A stretch of DNA of 64,000 bases from JAJKIP01 sp037200685 (lineage in GTDB: Bacteria; Bacteroidota; Bacteroidia; Chitinophagales; Chitinophagaceae), in contig JBBCIG010000017.1 in assembly GCA_037200685.1 (NCBI GenBank), positions 186,001 to 250,000 of the forward strand, in the 5' to 3' direction. A model generated the notes under the pieces. It did no database searches, was not told the origin of the DNA, and was given only the letters and a program-made list of their open reading frames with translations. This document shows, piece by piece, positions 20,415 through 28,750 of this stretch; positions within the stretch are counted from its first letter, which is position 1; every line of letters starts with the position of its first letter. Both the position numbers and the translations under genes were made by a program.

Positions 20415-20873
20415 CTACATTTTTGTTTTCTCTATCTGCTCATGATATTTTAAATATTCCGGTAAGGCGGCCGAACCATACCACTTGAATATTTCCGCTT
20501 CCAATAACTTTTCTTTTATGGCCGGATCGGTGGCTAATAAAGCATTCGCCTCTTCAATAGTTTTTACATTAAGAATAAAAATACCCCTGTATGCCTTGTC
20601 ATTTTTTCCCAAAGGACCGGAAACAATTAACTTGCCCAGGCTTACTAACCGAACGATATTTGCAATATGTCCGTTGAATAAGCTATCAGACACTTCTTTT
20701 TTTACTGTGGTGTTGCTTCCTGTTTTGAGTATTACGAGTACATACGATTTCATACCATACTCATCGCCGCCTAAAGAATCTGCAAGGATTTTATTATACT
20801 TTGGGTTGTCGGACTGGCAGACGGCGGAAAAATAAAAGCAGGAAACCAAGGAAAGCGACAGTATATATCTCAT
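20415..20873 (-). CDS. Exported YciI-like protein
   Basis: The signal peptide (residues 1-19, FSAVCQS) is followed by a YciI/YCII-related ferredoxin-like domain: SYVLVILKTGSN, LFNGHIANIVRLVSLGKLIV with the family His near residue 66, GPLGKNDKAYRGIFILNVK and EEANALLATDPAI. YCII proteins are small dimers of poorly known function, some being dehydrochlorinase-like. A secreted version is less usual. It is co-directional with the SnoaL-like gene at 20914-21366 (40-bp gap), probably one transcript. Confidence 0.8.
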   Translation of the reverse strand: MRYILSLSLVSCFYFSAVCQSDNPKYNKILADSLGGDEYGMKSYVLVILKTGSNTTVKKEVSDSLFNGHIANIVRLVSLGKLIVSGPLGKNDKAYRGIFILNVKTIEEANALLATDPAIKEKLLEAEIFKWYGSAALPEYLKYHEQIEKTKM

Positions 20874-20913
20874 AACTTATTATTTAATATTTTATCATTA
20901 CAATTTACGGAGT

Positions 20914-21366
20914 TTATTGGCTAACGGGCATCATATTCCGGATAGCACTGATTTTCCATATTTTATTTTCGGCAACAACTATAAATGTACTCCACATTTT
21001 TCGCATGGTCCCGTCTGTATTTTGTATTTCATACCTGCAATCAACAATAGCAGTTGTTGGATTAAGTACCCGTATAGTTTCAATACGAAGTGTCCTGGTG
21101 CCAGCATTGTTAGCCGAGCTTTTCAGCATGCCCTGCACTGCGACAGTAATGCCGTTTCGCCATTCACCATTTGAAACCAATTGATCGATATCCGTGGTGA
21201 GAATAGTTTTTAACAATACAGTGTCGCTTTTTTCCCGGGCTTCCGAATATTTGTCAATTACTGAAGTAATTGCTTTTTGCTGCTGGTCATTAGGCGCACC
21301 AGGCTGGCCATATAAAAATAAAACAGTTGATACATTTAATAAGAGGAGCAAGAAAATGCTTTTCAT
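20914..21366 (-). CDS. Exported SnoaL-like / SgcJ-type protein (DUF4440-like)
   Basis: After a signal peptide (to about residue 20, FLYGQP), the 130-residue domain has the NTF2/SnoaL-like cone fold pattern: SVIDKYSEAREKSDTVLLKT, LVSNGEWRNG and IVDCRYEIQNTDGTMRKMW ending KIWKISAIRNMMP. Members are small cyclase, isomerase or binding proteins; the substrate is unknown. It is the first gene of a two-gene unit with the YciI-like gene. Confidence 0.75.
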   Translation of the reverse strand: MKSIFLLLLLNVSTVLFLYGQPGAPNDQQQKAITSVIDKYSEAREKSDTVLLKTILTTDIDQLVSNGEWRNGITVAVQGMLKSSANNAGTRTLRIETIRVLNPTTAIVDCRYEIQNTDGTMRKMWSTFIVVAENKIWKISAIRNMMPVSQ

Positions 21367-21422
21367 AATAACCAGTTTTACAGACTACTGTTAATTGCAG
21401 AACTATTATTGATAAATGACGG

Positions 21423-21430
21423 CAAAGATA
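21423..21430 (-). promoter_or_regulatory. Possible -7 box (TATCTTTG) for the SnoaL-like gene
   Basis: TATCTTTG on the minus strand fits the Bacteroidota TAnnTTTG element and lies about 57 bp upstream of the SnoaL-like start. No TTTG is seen at the expected -33 spacing, so the call is weak. Confidence 0.3.
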
Positions 21431-21484
21431 AGACAAGCCTGAAAGCTTATACTCTACACAATGAAAAGTCGGCAGGGAAATAAA

Positions 21485-21492
21485 TATATTTG
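21485..21492 (+). promoter_or_regulatory. Possible -7 box (TATATTTG) for the YdeI-like gene
   Basis: TATATTTG lies 28 bp before the ATG at 21520 and matches TAnnTTTG. No clear -33 partner is visible. Confidence 0.3.
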
Positions 21493-21519
21493 GTACCAAA
21501 AAAGAAATTAAAAGTCAAT

Positions 21520-21906
21520 ATGGAAATAAAAGATGGAAAACAAGCTATCTATGCAAAAACGAGAAAGGTGTGGCGTAAATGGTTGGAGAAAAATAGCCAA
21601 AAAGAAAAATCTGTCTGGTTGATACTGTATCATAAAAAAAGTAAAGTACCAAGTGTCAATATCAACGATGCGACAGAAGAAGCGCTTTGTTTCGGCTGGA
21701 TAGATAGTTTATGTAAAAAACGTGATGCGGAAAGTTATTATTTGACCTTTACCCCACGAAACGCTAAGAAAAGTAAGTGGAGCAAGCCCAACAGGGACAG
21801 GGCTGAAAGAATGATAGACCAGGGATTGATGACGAAATATGGACAGGAACTTATTGATATTGCGAAGCAGACCGGGAAATGGGAGATTATAGAAATTGGG
21901 AAATAA
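21520..21906 (+). CDS. YdeI/OmpD-associated family protein, C-terminally short
   Basis: The start MEIKDGKQAIYAKT at 21520 is preferred over 21490 because it begins the conserved YdeI core (KVWRKWLEKN, SVWLILYHKKSKVPSVNIND, CFGWIDSL, YYLTFTPRNAKKSKWSKPN). Family members usually run to about 185-195 residues and end in a second conserved helical region. This one stops at 128 residues just after the GKW motif, so the C-terminal part is missing. The function of the family is unknown. No continuation was found in the other frames. Confidence 0.75.
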   Translation: MEIKDGKQAIYAKTRKVWRKWLEKNSQKEKSVWLILYHKKSKVPSVNINDATEEALCFGWIDSLCKKRDAESYYLTFTPRNAKKSKWSKPNRDRAERMIDQGLMTKYGQELIDIAKQTGKWEIIEIGK

Positions 21907-21920
21907 CTATGAGCCAATCT

Positions 21921-23009
21921 CTAATTTCCCGGTTCAATCAACGGAATGCTCACTGAAAATTCTTTTTCATTCTTTTCAATAACGAGGCCAGGCCTATTTA
22001 ATATTTTATAGCGGGCATTAATGCTGTATAAACCGAGACCTGTTGATTCTGACCTTCCTTCTTTTGGCAATACAGTGTTGCGGACAATGAGCAGGTTGCC
22101 CGGTGCATCCTTCAATTCTATCCGGACAGGGTTTTCTTTTTGCACACGGTTATGCTTTACCGCATTTTCTATCAGCAATTGCAACGTTAATGGTGGTATG
22201 AGCAGTTGTTCATACAAACTATCAATAGTAATCTGCAAATGAATACCCGCACCATAGCGGGTGCGAAGTAACTGGTAATAGGTTTGTATAAACTTCAGTT
22301 CTTCGGCGAGTGTGGTCAGTTCGGTTTGGTTGTTGCGCAGGAGATAACGGAACACTTTGGTTAATTCATCGAGGAAACTTTGCGCCTTTCCAGGATCTTC
22401 TTCAATGAGCGAAGAAAGAGAATTAAGATTATTAAAAAGAAAATGCGGGTTGATGATGCCTTTTAATTGCGATAACTCGGCGCTTAACTTTTCTTTTTCG
22501 AGTTTCGTGTTTTCTTTTTCAGTATGGCGTAATAATGCGCTGCGGTAAAGTAATTCCCAGGCCAGCAACATCAATGGAAAATTAATGAGGGCATTCATGA
22601 AGGAGTAGCCTAAAATACTGATGCCGATTTCTTTACCATTGATGATAACTTTCGCATCCATCATTCTATGAGGGCCCAAACTTTCGTCTGAAAGAACTTG
22701 ACGAAAGAGAAAGCTTGCTGCCAGCACCAGCGTGGTACCCGCAATACCTATAAGAAAAACATTGAGGATACGCCAGCGCTGGGGAAACCAGCGACGGCTG
22801 CCATATACAAGATACCGACTGCCTTCTGTAATAAGAATAGTTGCGCAAAGTGAAACGGCCAGTTGCCCCGCGATAGCAGGACTGGGAGTTGATAACATAC
22901 CAGACAGGTATACCGACAGCAGAAAAGGTACCAATACGGCTATTATACGAAACCATGTGTCCCTTACTACTATCAAAACAGGTAAATTGAGATGAGGAAA
23001 TTCGGACAA
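21921..23009 (-). CDS. LytS/YehU-type sensor histidine kinase
   Basis: The 362-residue membrane kinase has four to five predicted transmembrane helices (about 20-40, 45-62, 80-103, 130-155), a short coiled coil (ENTKLEKEKLSAELSQLK) and the His_kinase domain with phospho-acceptor His189 in IINPHFLFNNLNSL. It ends with a HATPase region (LIENAVKHN, STGLGLYSINARYKIL). Such kinases normally signal to a LytTR response regulator. No such gene is adjacent, so the partner must lie elsewhere. Confidence 0.9.
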   Translation of the reverse strand: MSEFPHLNLPVLIVVRDTWFRIIAVLVPFLLSVYLSGMLSTPSPAIAGQLAVSLCATILITEGSRYLVYGSRRWFPQRWRILNVFLIGIAGTTLVLAASFLFRQVLSDESLGPHRMMDAKVIINGKEIGISILGYSFMNALINFPLMLLAWELLYRSALLRHTEKENTKLEKEKLSAELSQLKGIINPHFLFNNLNSLSSLIEEDPGKAQSFLDELTKVFRYLLRNNQTELTTLAEELKFIQTYYQLLRTRYGAGIHLQITIDSLYEQLLIPPLTLQLLIENAVKHNRVQKENPVRIELKDAPGNLLIVRNTVLPKEGRSESTGLGLYSINARYKILNRPGLVIEKNEKEFSVSIPLIEPGN

Positions 23010-23117
23010 AAAAATGAAATTGTAAACAAATAAAATGAGCGGAGTGTATGAATTGAAGAAAATTGGTTATGAATTGTGGCAAAAAATAAACCGTTAATTG
23101 ACACTTCGCATATCCTC

Positions 23118-23247
23118 TATTATCCCGATATTTATCGGGAGCGCCGCCCCGACAAACATCGGGGTCTTCGACAAATGCTGAGTAAAGAACAGGAAGATGA
23201 ACGGAGCGTCGCAACGAAGATGATAGTAGTAATGGAGCCGGGCAAAT
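23118..23247 (+). repeat. Core repeat copy F with two palindromic modules
   Basis: Two palindromes (cccgatatttatcggg at 23123-23138 and ccccgacaaacatcgggg) precede the core copy at 23174-23247 (atgctgagtaaagaacagga ... gagcgtcgcaacgaagatga ... gagccgggcaaa). The gagcgtcgc variant also occurs in copy N. Confidence 0.75.
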
Positions 23248-23301
23248 GCACAGCATCCTGCGGATAAAATTCTTTACTTTTAAATTATAAACCTGTTATT
23301 T

Positions 23302-23709
23302 ATGGCTTACAAAATTGGTACGAAAGAGAAACCGATGAAATTGAAAACGCCGCCGCTTTCCTCTGAATATACCATGCACGTAGAAGAAAAAGAAGGGAAA
23401 GAAGTATTGGTATGCACGGTGGGCAAAACTGTTTTGCATTATAATATTGATTGTATAAAAGACCTTCATGCCATGCTGAAAAAAAATGGTGATTGGATGG
23501 AGCTGCGCAGTGCCGATGAACAAAAGCCCGCAAAGGATGGAACAGTGGAAGCATGGGGACGTTCCGCAAAAAATCCTGCGGGCGGTTGGTATGGTTTGAA
23601 AAAAGGTTTGCGGGGCCGTTTCGGAATGTATGTTCCTCCTTTATTGGAAGCACTTGGTCTTGCGGAATTGACGCATGAGGCGAAAGGGAATAAAATGAAA
23701 GCGAAGTAA
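23302..23709 (+). CDS. Conserved-looking protein of unknown function
   Basis: The 135-residue soluble protein has no signal peptide. It has an N-terminal beta-rich part (PPLSSEYTMHVEEKEGKEVL, VGKTVLHYNIDCIKDLHAML) and a basic C-terminal segment (NPAGGWYGLKKGLRGRFGMY, VPPLLEALGLAELTH). Codon use and composition match neighbouring genes, so it is a real gene. I do not recognise the family. It is followed 73 bp later by the Kunitz lipoprotein, in the same direction. Confidence 0.6.
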   Translation: MAYKIGTKEKPMKLKTPPLSSEYTMHVEEKEGKEVLVCTVGKTVLHYNIDCIKDLHAMLKKNGDWMELRSADEQKPAKDGTVEAWGRSAKNPAGGWYGLKKGLRGRFGMYVPPLLEALGLAELTHEAKGNKMKAK

Positions 23710-23782
23710 GCATGGTGCAACGGTTCTGAAAATCTTGTTGTCACAACCTGTAAGGACGATAAACATTTCAAAACCTTCCGCC

Positions 23783-24037
23783 ATGAAAAAATCAATACTC
23801 GTTGCAGCTTTAATAGCATTTACAGTTGTTGCCTTTATGAACTGTAAAAAAGATTGCCACTACAGTGAACGTTGTGATTTGGTTCCTGATTCCGGGGTTT
23901 GCCTTGCTGCTTTTCCCAAATACTATTATGATAAAGATGAAAAGAAATGCAAGCAATTCATTTGGGGCGGATGTGGCGGTGTGGTGCCTTTTGAAACATT
24001 AGAGGAATGCAAGAATGGTTGTGGATGTGATAAATGA
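23783..24037 (+). CDS. Kunitz/BPTI-domain lipoprotein (predicted protease inhibitor)
   Basis: The start at 23783 gives a lipoprotein signal with Cys21 (VAFMNC). The mature 64 residues are essentially one Kunitz domain: Cys31, Cys40, Cys56, Cys64, Cys76 and Cys80. Spacings are 9-16-8-12-4 against 9-16-8-13-4 in bovine BPTI. The landmarks PDSGVC, KYYYD, CKQFIWGGCGG and FETLEEC all match PF00014. The P1 residue (after the second Cys) is Leu41, followed by Ala, which in this family suggests a chymotrypsin- or elastase-like rather than trypsin-like target. It would sit on the cell surface or in the periplasm and block serine proteases. Kunitz domains are mostly animal; bacterial ones are rare. Confidence 0.88.
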   Translation: MKKSILVAALIAFTVVAFMNCKKDCHYSERCDLVPDSGVCLAAFPKYYYDKDEKKCKQFIWGGCGGVVPFETLEECKNGCGCDK

Positions 24038-24308
24038 TAATAGCCAATAATTGACCATTGTATGACATTTCCTTGCCTTCTTTACGGGGATTGGTTCAGC
24101 GAATAACCACTTACTATAATATATAATAGCCTGCCCTCCTCAAAAACCCGCCAGGGGCAAAAAATCTTCCTTTATCTTTTTTTAAAATGACCGGGGAATG
24201 TTTTAAATTACACGTCCTACTAACCCCCACTCTTACGACTCTACGAAGCTATTCCCTACCTTTTGTGAAATAACAACAGTTATTTTTTAAAGCCGTTCAA
24301 TTATTTCT

Positions 24309-24806
24309 ATGACACCGGAATTAAAAAGCGCCTGTGAAGTTGTATTCCAGGAGCACAAGACATCCGTTGAACCTATCAACTGGGATAAGAGTGCATTTCG
24401 CGGACGTATTTCGTTTGGCCTTTCTGCTATGGCGAAAGAAACACTGGTAAATAAGAATATTATTTATTCGCCCAACCCCGCAAAAAAAATAATTACCTCG
24501 CTGAATCCGAATGTAGCATCCGCCACTTCCGTTGAAGAAGCGGAGAAGTTGGTACAAAATCAAGTGCCATTTTCCATTGCGAGCAAATCTGCTGATCAAC
24601 CCGGCTTTATTAATAATAAGGTTAACCGTTCCGGTAAATATAATCATGTACTAAAAGTCGCCGGTAAACCTGAAATGGTTACAGTAGAAGCAAAATGGTA
24701 CCTGAAGCCATTATTCTATTATTTTGTTTGGCCCGCATGTGCCGCTGCTGCGGGTGCATTAATCGCCTGGTTGCTAGGCCTGGCTTATATGGAAATATTC
24801 TTTTAA
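24309..24806 (+). CDS. Hypothetical protein with C-terminal membrane anchor
   Basis: The 165-residue protein has a soluble N-terminal domain (EVVFQEHKTSVEPINWDKSA, AMAKETLVNKNIIYSPNPAK, VASATSVEEAEKLVQ). One C-terminal transmembrane helix or hairpin follows (YYFVWPACAAAAGALIAWLL, about residues 137-158). I do not recognise the family. It is preceded by 270 bp of AT-rich DNA in which I see no feature, and is probably transcribed alone. Confidence 0.6.
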   Translation: MTPELKSACEVVFQEHKTSVEPINWDKSAFRGRISFGLSAMAKETLVNKNIIYSPNPAKKIITSLNPNVASATSVEEAEKLVQNQVPFSIASKSADQPGFINNKVNRSGKYNHVLKVAGKPEMVTVEAKWYLKPLFYYFVWPACAAAAGALIAWLLGLAYMEIFF

Positions 24807-24847
24807 AAAAAATTTATTCAAAGTCATGTATCGAGATTACAAACTTG

Positions 24848-25306
24848 TTATCTCACTCCCCACTCCCATAGTCCATATAATATTTTCTTATCGGGCAGGT
24901 GCTTATTTTCTTTTAATGCGATAATTATTTGCCCGCGATGATGCGCTTCGTGTGCAATCATGTAACCGAGAAAAGCTTCCGGGTGAGGCTTAAACCCTTT
25001 TATTTTTCCTGTTTCAAAACCTTTGCGTAATATTTCAGAGATTGCCGCGGTGCTTTTTTTAAAATTGTCCAATAAAATCTTTTTCGTAATCGGGTGTTCC
25101 GTCTCAATTTTTTTAAGCAGGGCAAATAATTCCGGGGCTGCGACTTTTATCCACATAAATCTTACATTATGGATATGGGCGAATTGCTGCCCCACAGTTC
25201 TGCCTTTGGCAAGAGAAATATCAGTTAAATATTCTTCTTTAATACCATTTAATAAATATTCATTTACCCGGTGGCTGATCTCCCAGGTTTCTATCAATGC
25301 TTTCAT
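24848..25306 (-). CDS. DinB family protein
   Basis: The 152-residue four-helix-bundle protein carries the DinB-type metal site: His in FAHIHNVRF (about 45) and the C-terminal MIAHEAHHRGQI (about 115-126). These superfamily members are putative metal-dependent hydrolases or thiol transferases; the substrate is unknown. It converges with the upstream hypothetical gene. Confidence 0.88.
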   Translation of the reverse strand: MKALIETWEISHRVNEYLLNGIKEEYLTDISLAKGRTVGQQFAHIHNVRFMWIKVAAPELFALLKKIETEHPITKKILLDNFKKSTAAISEILRKGFETGKIKGFKPHPEAFLGYMIAHEAHHRGQIIIALKENKHLPDKKILYGLWEWGVR

Positions 25307-25583
25307 GGTCGCAGGTTTTAGTTCTGCGAAAATAATAAGCGGCGAATAAATAAGGAAAAATTGAATGATGGATGAGCTTTTTTAGCTTCCTTTCTTTTAT
25401 ATATAATAACAAACTTAGTTATCAAAAAGAGGGGGAATGTATTCCACTACTGCTTTTATACTTGCCACGGTGTTTTTACTTTTTATCTAATGTAAACTTC
25501 CTATTATACGCTTAAACTTTGGTTGGCATGCCGTTTGAAAATATGGAAATGATCGAAACCCTTTCAAAACAAATAATTAATTT

Positions 25584-26534
25584 ATGAAAACAACGAAATC
25601 TACAAACCCGTTTGCCCTTGTATTATTATCAGGCCTTATTGTATTCGCAGCATGTAAGAAAGATAATGCTGATTCAGGCTCCGCACATACTACATTTAAA
25701 GTAACTGACGCCCCTATTGATGATGTTTCTGTGACAGGTGCATTTGTTACCATAGCAGATATTAAACTCGATGGCCAAAGTGTACAAGGATTTACAAAAA
25801 CAACTATCAATGTAAATGCTTTGCAGAATGGCACTACACAGTCTATCGGTACGTTTGACCTGGCTGGTAAAACTTACAATTCCATTACGTTTGTTTTGGA
25901 TTATGATATGGATGCAAGTGGTACCGCACCAGGAAGTTATGTAGTAACTACAGGCGGCACAAAGCATAAATTACAAAGCACTGCCACTTCGATCACCGTA
26001 AATAAAAGTATTACTTTACAAGGGAGTGCATCAAATTCCATCGTAGCTGATTTTGATTTACGTAAAATGATCATTGCGCAATCGGGCGGTGGATCAGATA
26101 AATATGATTTCGCTACGGCTGCGGAATTGGGAACTTCAATACGTGTGGTTGCAGAGAACAATACAGGAACCATTTCAGGTACAGTAACAGATAATGTTTC
26201 CGCTTCCGGAAAAGTGGTAGCCTATGTTTATAAAAAAGGAACTTATAATCGTACAACAGAAATGCAGGCGCAGGGTACTAGCGGCGTTTATTTCAAAAAT
26301 GCAGTAAGCAGCAGCGTGGTAAATAATGCAGGAGCTTATCAAGTACATTTTTTGGAAAATGACGACTATGAAGTACAATTCGCCAGCTATAAAGATACCA
26401 ACAGCGATGGTATTTATGAATTGAGCGGAACACTTGTTGTTACCAGCGCAGTGAATGTGAACCTGCTGAGCTTAACACTGGGTGCGAATGCAACAGTAAC
26501 AGCGAATGCTACCGTTACTGCGGTTTTACCTTAA
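25584..26534 (+). CDS. DUF4382 domain lipoprotein
   Basis: The lipobox FAACKK (Cys about 24) precedes a DUF4382 domain: FKVTDAPIDDVSVTGAFVTI, the GTFDLAGKTYNSITFVLDYD core and NSIVADFDLRKMI (about 35-170). A carboxypeptidase-regulatory-like Ig repeat follows (ISGTVTDNVSASGKVVAYVY, about 205-316). DUF4382 proteins are surface lipoproteins of unknown role. The C-terminus is Thr/Val/Ala-rich. The gene is monocistronic and ends at a strong terminator. Confidence 0.8.
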   Translation: MKTTKSTNPFALVLLSGLIVFAACKKDNADSGSAHTTFKVTDAPIDDVSVTGAFVTIADIKLDGQSVQGFTKTTINVNALQNGTTQSIGTFDLAGKTYNSITFVLDYDMDASGTAPGSYVVTTGGTKHKLQSTATSITVNKSITLQGSASNSIVADFDLRKMIIAQSGGGSDKYDFATAAELGTSIRVVAENNTGTISGTVTDNVSASGKVVAYVYKKGTYNRTTEMQAQGTSGVYFKNAVSSSVVNNAGAYQVHFLENDDYEVQFASYKDTNSDGIYELSGTLVVTSAVNVNLLSLTLGANATVTANATVTAVLP

Positions 26535-26562
26535 GAGAATCTTTGCTGAGAATGATATATTA

Positions 26563-26590
26563 AAACCGGTTTATAGTAAACCGGTTTTTT
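26563..26590 (+). terminator. Rho-independent terminator after the DUF4382 gene
   Basis: A perfect 11-bp stem, aaaccggttta / taaaccggttt, with a 3-nt loop is followed by a T run. It starts 29 bp after the stop codon. Confidence 0.85.
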
Positions 26591-26630
26591 TATTCCTTTA
26601 CTCAATTGAATAACCTGGTTTAAGCAAGGC

Positions 26631-26727
26631 TGCTGCTCAATAGCGGACAGGAAGATGAACGGAGCCCTTCGACTTCGCTCAGGATAAACTTGCAACAGAC
26701 GATGATAGCAGCACAAAAGCTGGAAAT
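26631..26727 (+). repeat. Core repeat copy G with an inserted cttcgacttcgctcagg module
   Basis: The copy reads ctgctgctcaatagcggaca, gaagatgaacggagc. It is then interrupted by the module ccttcgacttcgctcagg and resumes as gcaacagacgatgatagcag. The interruption replaces the gtcgcactc part of the core. Confidence 0.7.
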
Positions 26728-26781
26728 ATAAAAATCGTAAGCTCGCAATTCTAATTGCGTATTGTTTAAACTACTGTTGAA

Positions 26782-27711
26782 TTATTTACCGGCTTTCTGT
26801 ATTTCTTCAATCCTGTAATTATACGCCCTGCTATTCGGCTTTAATGGCCATTTCTTTTTTTCCGAATAGACTGCGATAAAACAAGCGCCGTAATACAATA
26901 TAAAAGAAGAATAAAATACGAATAATAAGACCAGTACGAATGAACCAGCGGCGCCGTATAATTCACCTACATTGCTGTTAACGAGCAGGAATTTTAATAA
27001 CAACCTTCCTGCAAAAAATAGAATACCCGTCAGCAACCCGCCAATCAAAGATGCTTTCCACGAAGGCCTGCCATCTGCGAGGTAACGGAACAAAAGAATA
27101 AACCATGAAGCGACAATGACCACACTTCCAGCCTTTGATAAAAAACTTTTGAAATATATACCGCTACCCTTCCACAACACATCAATATAATTACCGGCAA
27201 ACACTTCTATACTTTCAAAAAGAAGATCGGCGAAAAATAAAATACCGACAAGCAGTATTACAGCAAATGATTTCGCACGGATGGTTAATGAAAAAAGGAA
27301 CCCCGCTTTTTCTTTTACACTGATTCGCCAAACCTGGTCTAATGAGTTTTTAATAACACTGAATAAAGTTGTGGCTACAAAAAGAAGGAAGATAAATCCG
27401 AAGACGATCATGTACCAGTTGTCATTAAAGCCGCGGATACTTTTGATCACCTGCCTTACCTGTTCAGCCCCGTCTTTTCCTAAAGTATTTGAAATATGTT
27501 CGATCAAACCACGGCCCATATTTCGCCGCCCGATAAAAAGGCCGAATAACTGGGCCAGTATAAAAATAATTGGCGGTAATGCAAACGTGGTAAAAAAAGC
27601 AGTGGCGCCTGCCATTCGCAGCGGGTCATTTTTGCGGAACAAAAACAGCGCATCCCGGAGACTTTTGGCTAGTGTCAGTAATTCGCTATGGTTTGATTTT
27701 TTTGCGGACAT
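26782..27711 (-). CDS. YihY/BrkB family inner-membrane protein
   Basis: This 309-residue protein shows six hydrophobic segments, the N-terminal family opening DPLRMAGATAFFTTFALPPI (about 34-53) and the later SWFILLFRYLADGRPSWKAS and LLTGILFFAGRLLLKF. BrkB/YihY proteins, once misnamed RNase BN, are membrane proteins of unsettled transport function. A TAnnTTTG box (TATCTTTG, 27727-27720 on the minus strand) lies only a few bases before the ATG, so the message may be nearly leaderless. Confidence 0.9.
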   Translation of the reverse strand: MSAKKSNHSELLTLAKSLRDALFLFRKNDPLRMAGATAFFTTFALPPIIFILAQLFGLFIGRRNMGRGLIEHISNTLGKDGAEQVRQVIKSIRGFNDNWYMIVFGFIFLLFVATTLFSVIKNSLDQVWRISVKEKAGFLFSLTIRAKSFAVILLVGILFFADLLFESIEVFAGNYIDVLWKGSGIYFKSFLSKAGSVVIVASWFILLFRYLADGRPSWKASLIGGLLTGILFFAGRLLLKFLLVNSNVGELYGAAGSFVLVLLFVFYSSFILYYGACFIAVYSEKKKWPLKPNSRAYNYRIEEIQKAGK

Positions 27712-27785
27712 CGTTCGGGCAAAGATAAACAGATGATTGCCTAACTCTTTGAATCATTAATAGCCTTGAAAGCAGCCGTATTTAT

Positions 27786-28517
27786 TTAAAAATATTTTTC
27801 CAGCGTCAGGCCATACGTAATAAGTAGATTTTCACGATTGGTGCGGCTTACTTTATTATACACAACGGCGGCGGTGAGACTTAACCATTTTTTCAACTTT
27901 ACAGAAAGATTATTGGTAGACTGGATAATATAATCGTTAATAGCAATAAGCGATGGCTGGTAAAAATGAATGCCGCTGATAATGACCCTGTCCTTTAAAG
28001 ACCAACGATAAGACAGCCTGAAAGAATTACGGGGAATTTGGTAAACATCACGGCCCAGTTTTGCATCAATGATATCGCCTTTTTCATACAAAATCCCGTC
28101 ACTAACATTGATCCACAAAAGCGGGTCATTAATAATATTATAAGCGATACCTCCACCCGCCTGTAACCGGTATTTTATTTTTAACGAATAGCTTTTATCA
28201 AAATTGACAAGGCCCCAATAATATAGTTTACGAAGATCCTTATATAAACCGACGTCACTATGAGCGCTAAAATCATTATTAGTAAGAGCGCCCTTTTGTA
28301 CCCCGTATATCCATCCCGCAGATGTATTGATGGATACTATTTTCTTCTTTATATTAAAATTCAATGCATTATTCAGCACATACGAATCGCCATCGTTCGT
28401 TTTATTAATGATACCTGTAGAAGCAAACCGCAGGTAGTAATGGATGCTATCATTAAACTGGGAAAAACTGCTTATTGATAAAGCCAATAAAGAAAAAAGA
28501 ATGATAATCCTATGCAT
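27786..28517 (-). CDS. DUF481-like outer-membrane protein
   Basis: The start at 28517 (MHRIIILFSLLALSISSFSQ) gives a clean signal peptide; the upstream ATG at 28568 would not. The mature roughly 225 residues alternate as amphipathic beta strands (FASTGIINKTNDGDSYVLNN, SFRLSYRWSLKDRVII, LSLTAAVVYNKVSRTNRENL) and end TYGLTLEKYF with a terminal Phe, as expected of a small outer-membrane barrel of DUF481 type. The function is unknown. The small gene at 28574 lies 56 bp upstream in the same direction. Confidence 0.75.
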   Translation of the reverse strand: MHRIIILFSLLALSISSFSQFNDSIHYYLRFASTGIINKTNDGDSYVLNNALNFNIKKKIVSINTSAGWIYGVQKGALTNNDFSAHSDVGLYKDLRKLYYWGLVNFDKSYSLKIKYRLQAGGGIAYNIINDPLLWINVSDGILYEKGDIIDAKLGRDVYQIPRNSFRLSYRWSLKDRVIISGIHFYQPSLIAINDYIIQSTNNLSVKLKKWLSLTAAVVYNKVSRTNRENLLITYGLTLEKYF

Positions 28518-28573
28518 CCGCTTATTACTATTGATCCACCAGCGGTTCACAAAATATGCCAATAACAAAGCTT

Positions 28574-28750
28574 TTACTCTTTTTTCTTTTGCTGCTTGTT
28601 GTGATGCGGTTTCTTATTATGAGTAATATCATCACCCTTAAAATCCTGCTCTTCATTTTTACGGCTGTCAAGATTATCTCTTTCGTCCGGCCTGTGCTTA
28701 TTTTGGTTGAATTGGATATTCCTTTCCGATCCTTTGATATTATTTTTCAT
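28574..28750 (-). CDS. Small hydrophilic protein (58 aa)
   Basis: A short open frame from ATG at 28750 reads MKNNIKGSERNIQFNQNKHR and ends HHNKQQKKKE. It is highly charged and Asn/Lys/Asp/His-rich, with no hydrophobic segment. Composition and the A-rich upstream region look coding, and the opposite-strand frames here do not. No family is recognised. It could be a small nucleic-acid- or metal-binding protein; this is inference only. Confidence 0.5.
   Translation of the reverse strand: MKNNIKGSERNIQFNQNKHRPDERDNLDSRKNEEQDFKGDDITHNKKPHHNKQQKKKE

Noticed and set aside
22666..23256. Minus-strand frame of 196 codons overlapping the LytS kinase start
   Set aside because: It overlaps the kinase coding frame and repeat F; the kinase frame has transmembrane and His_kinase motifs.
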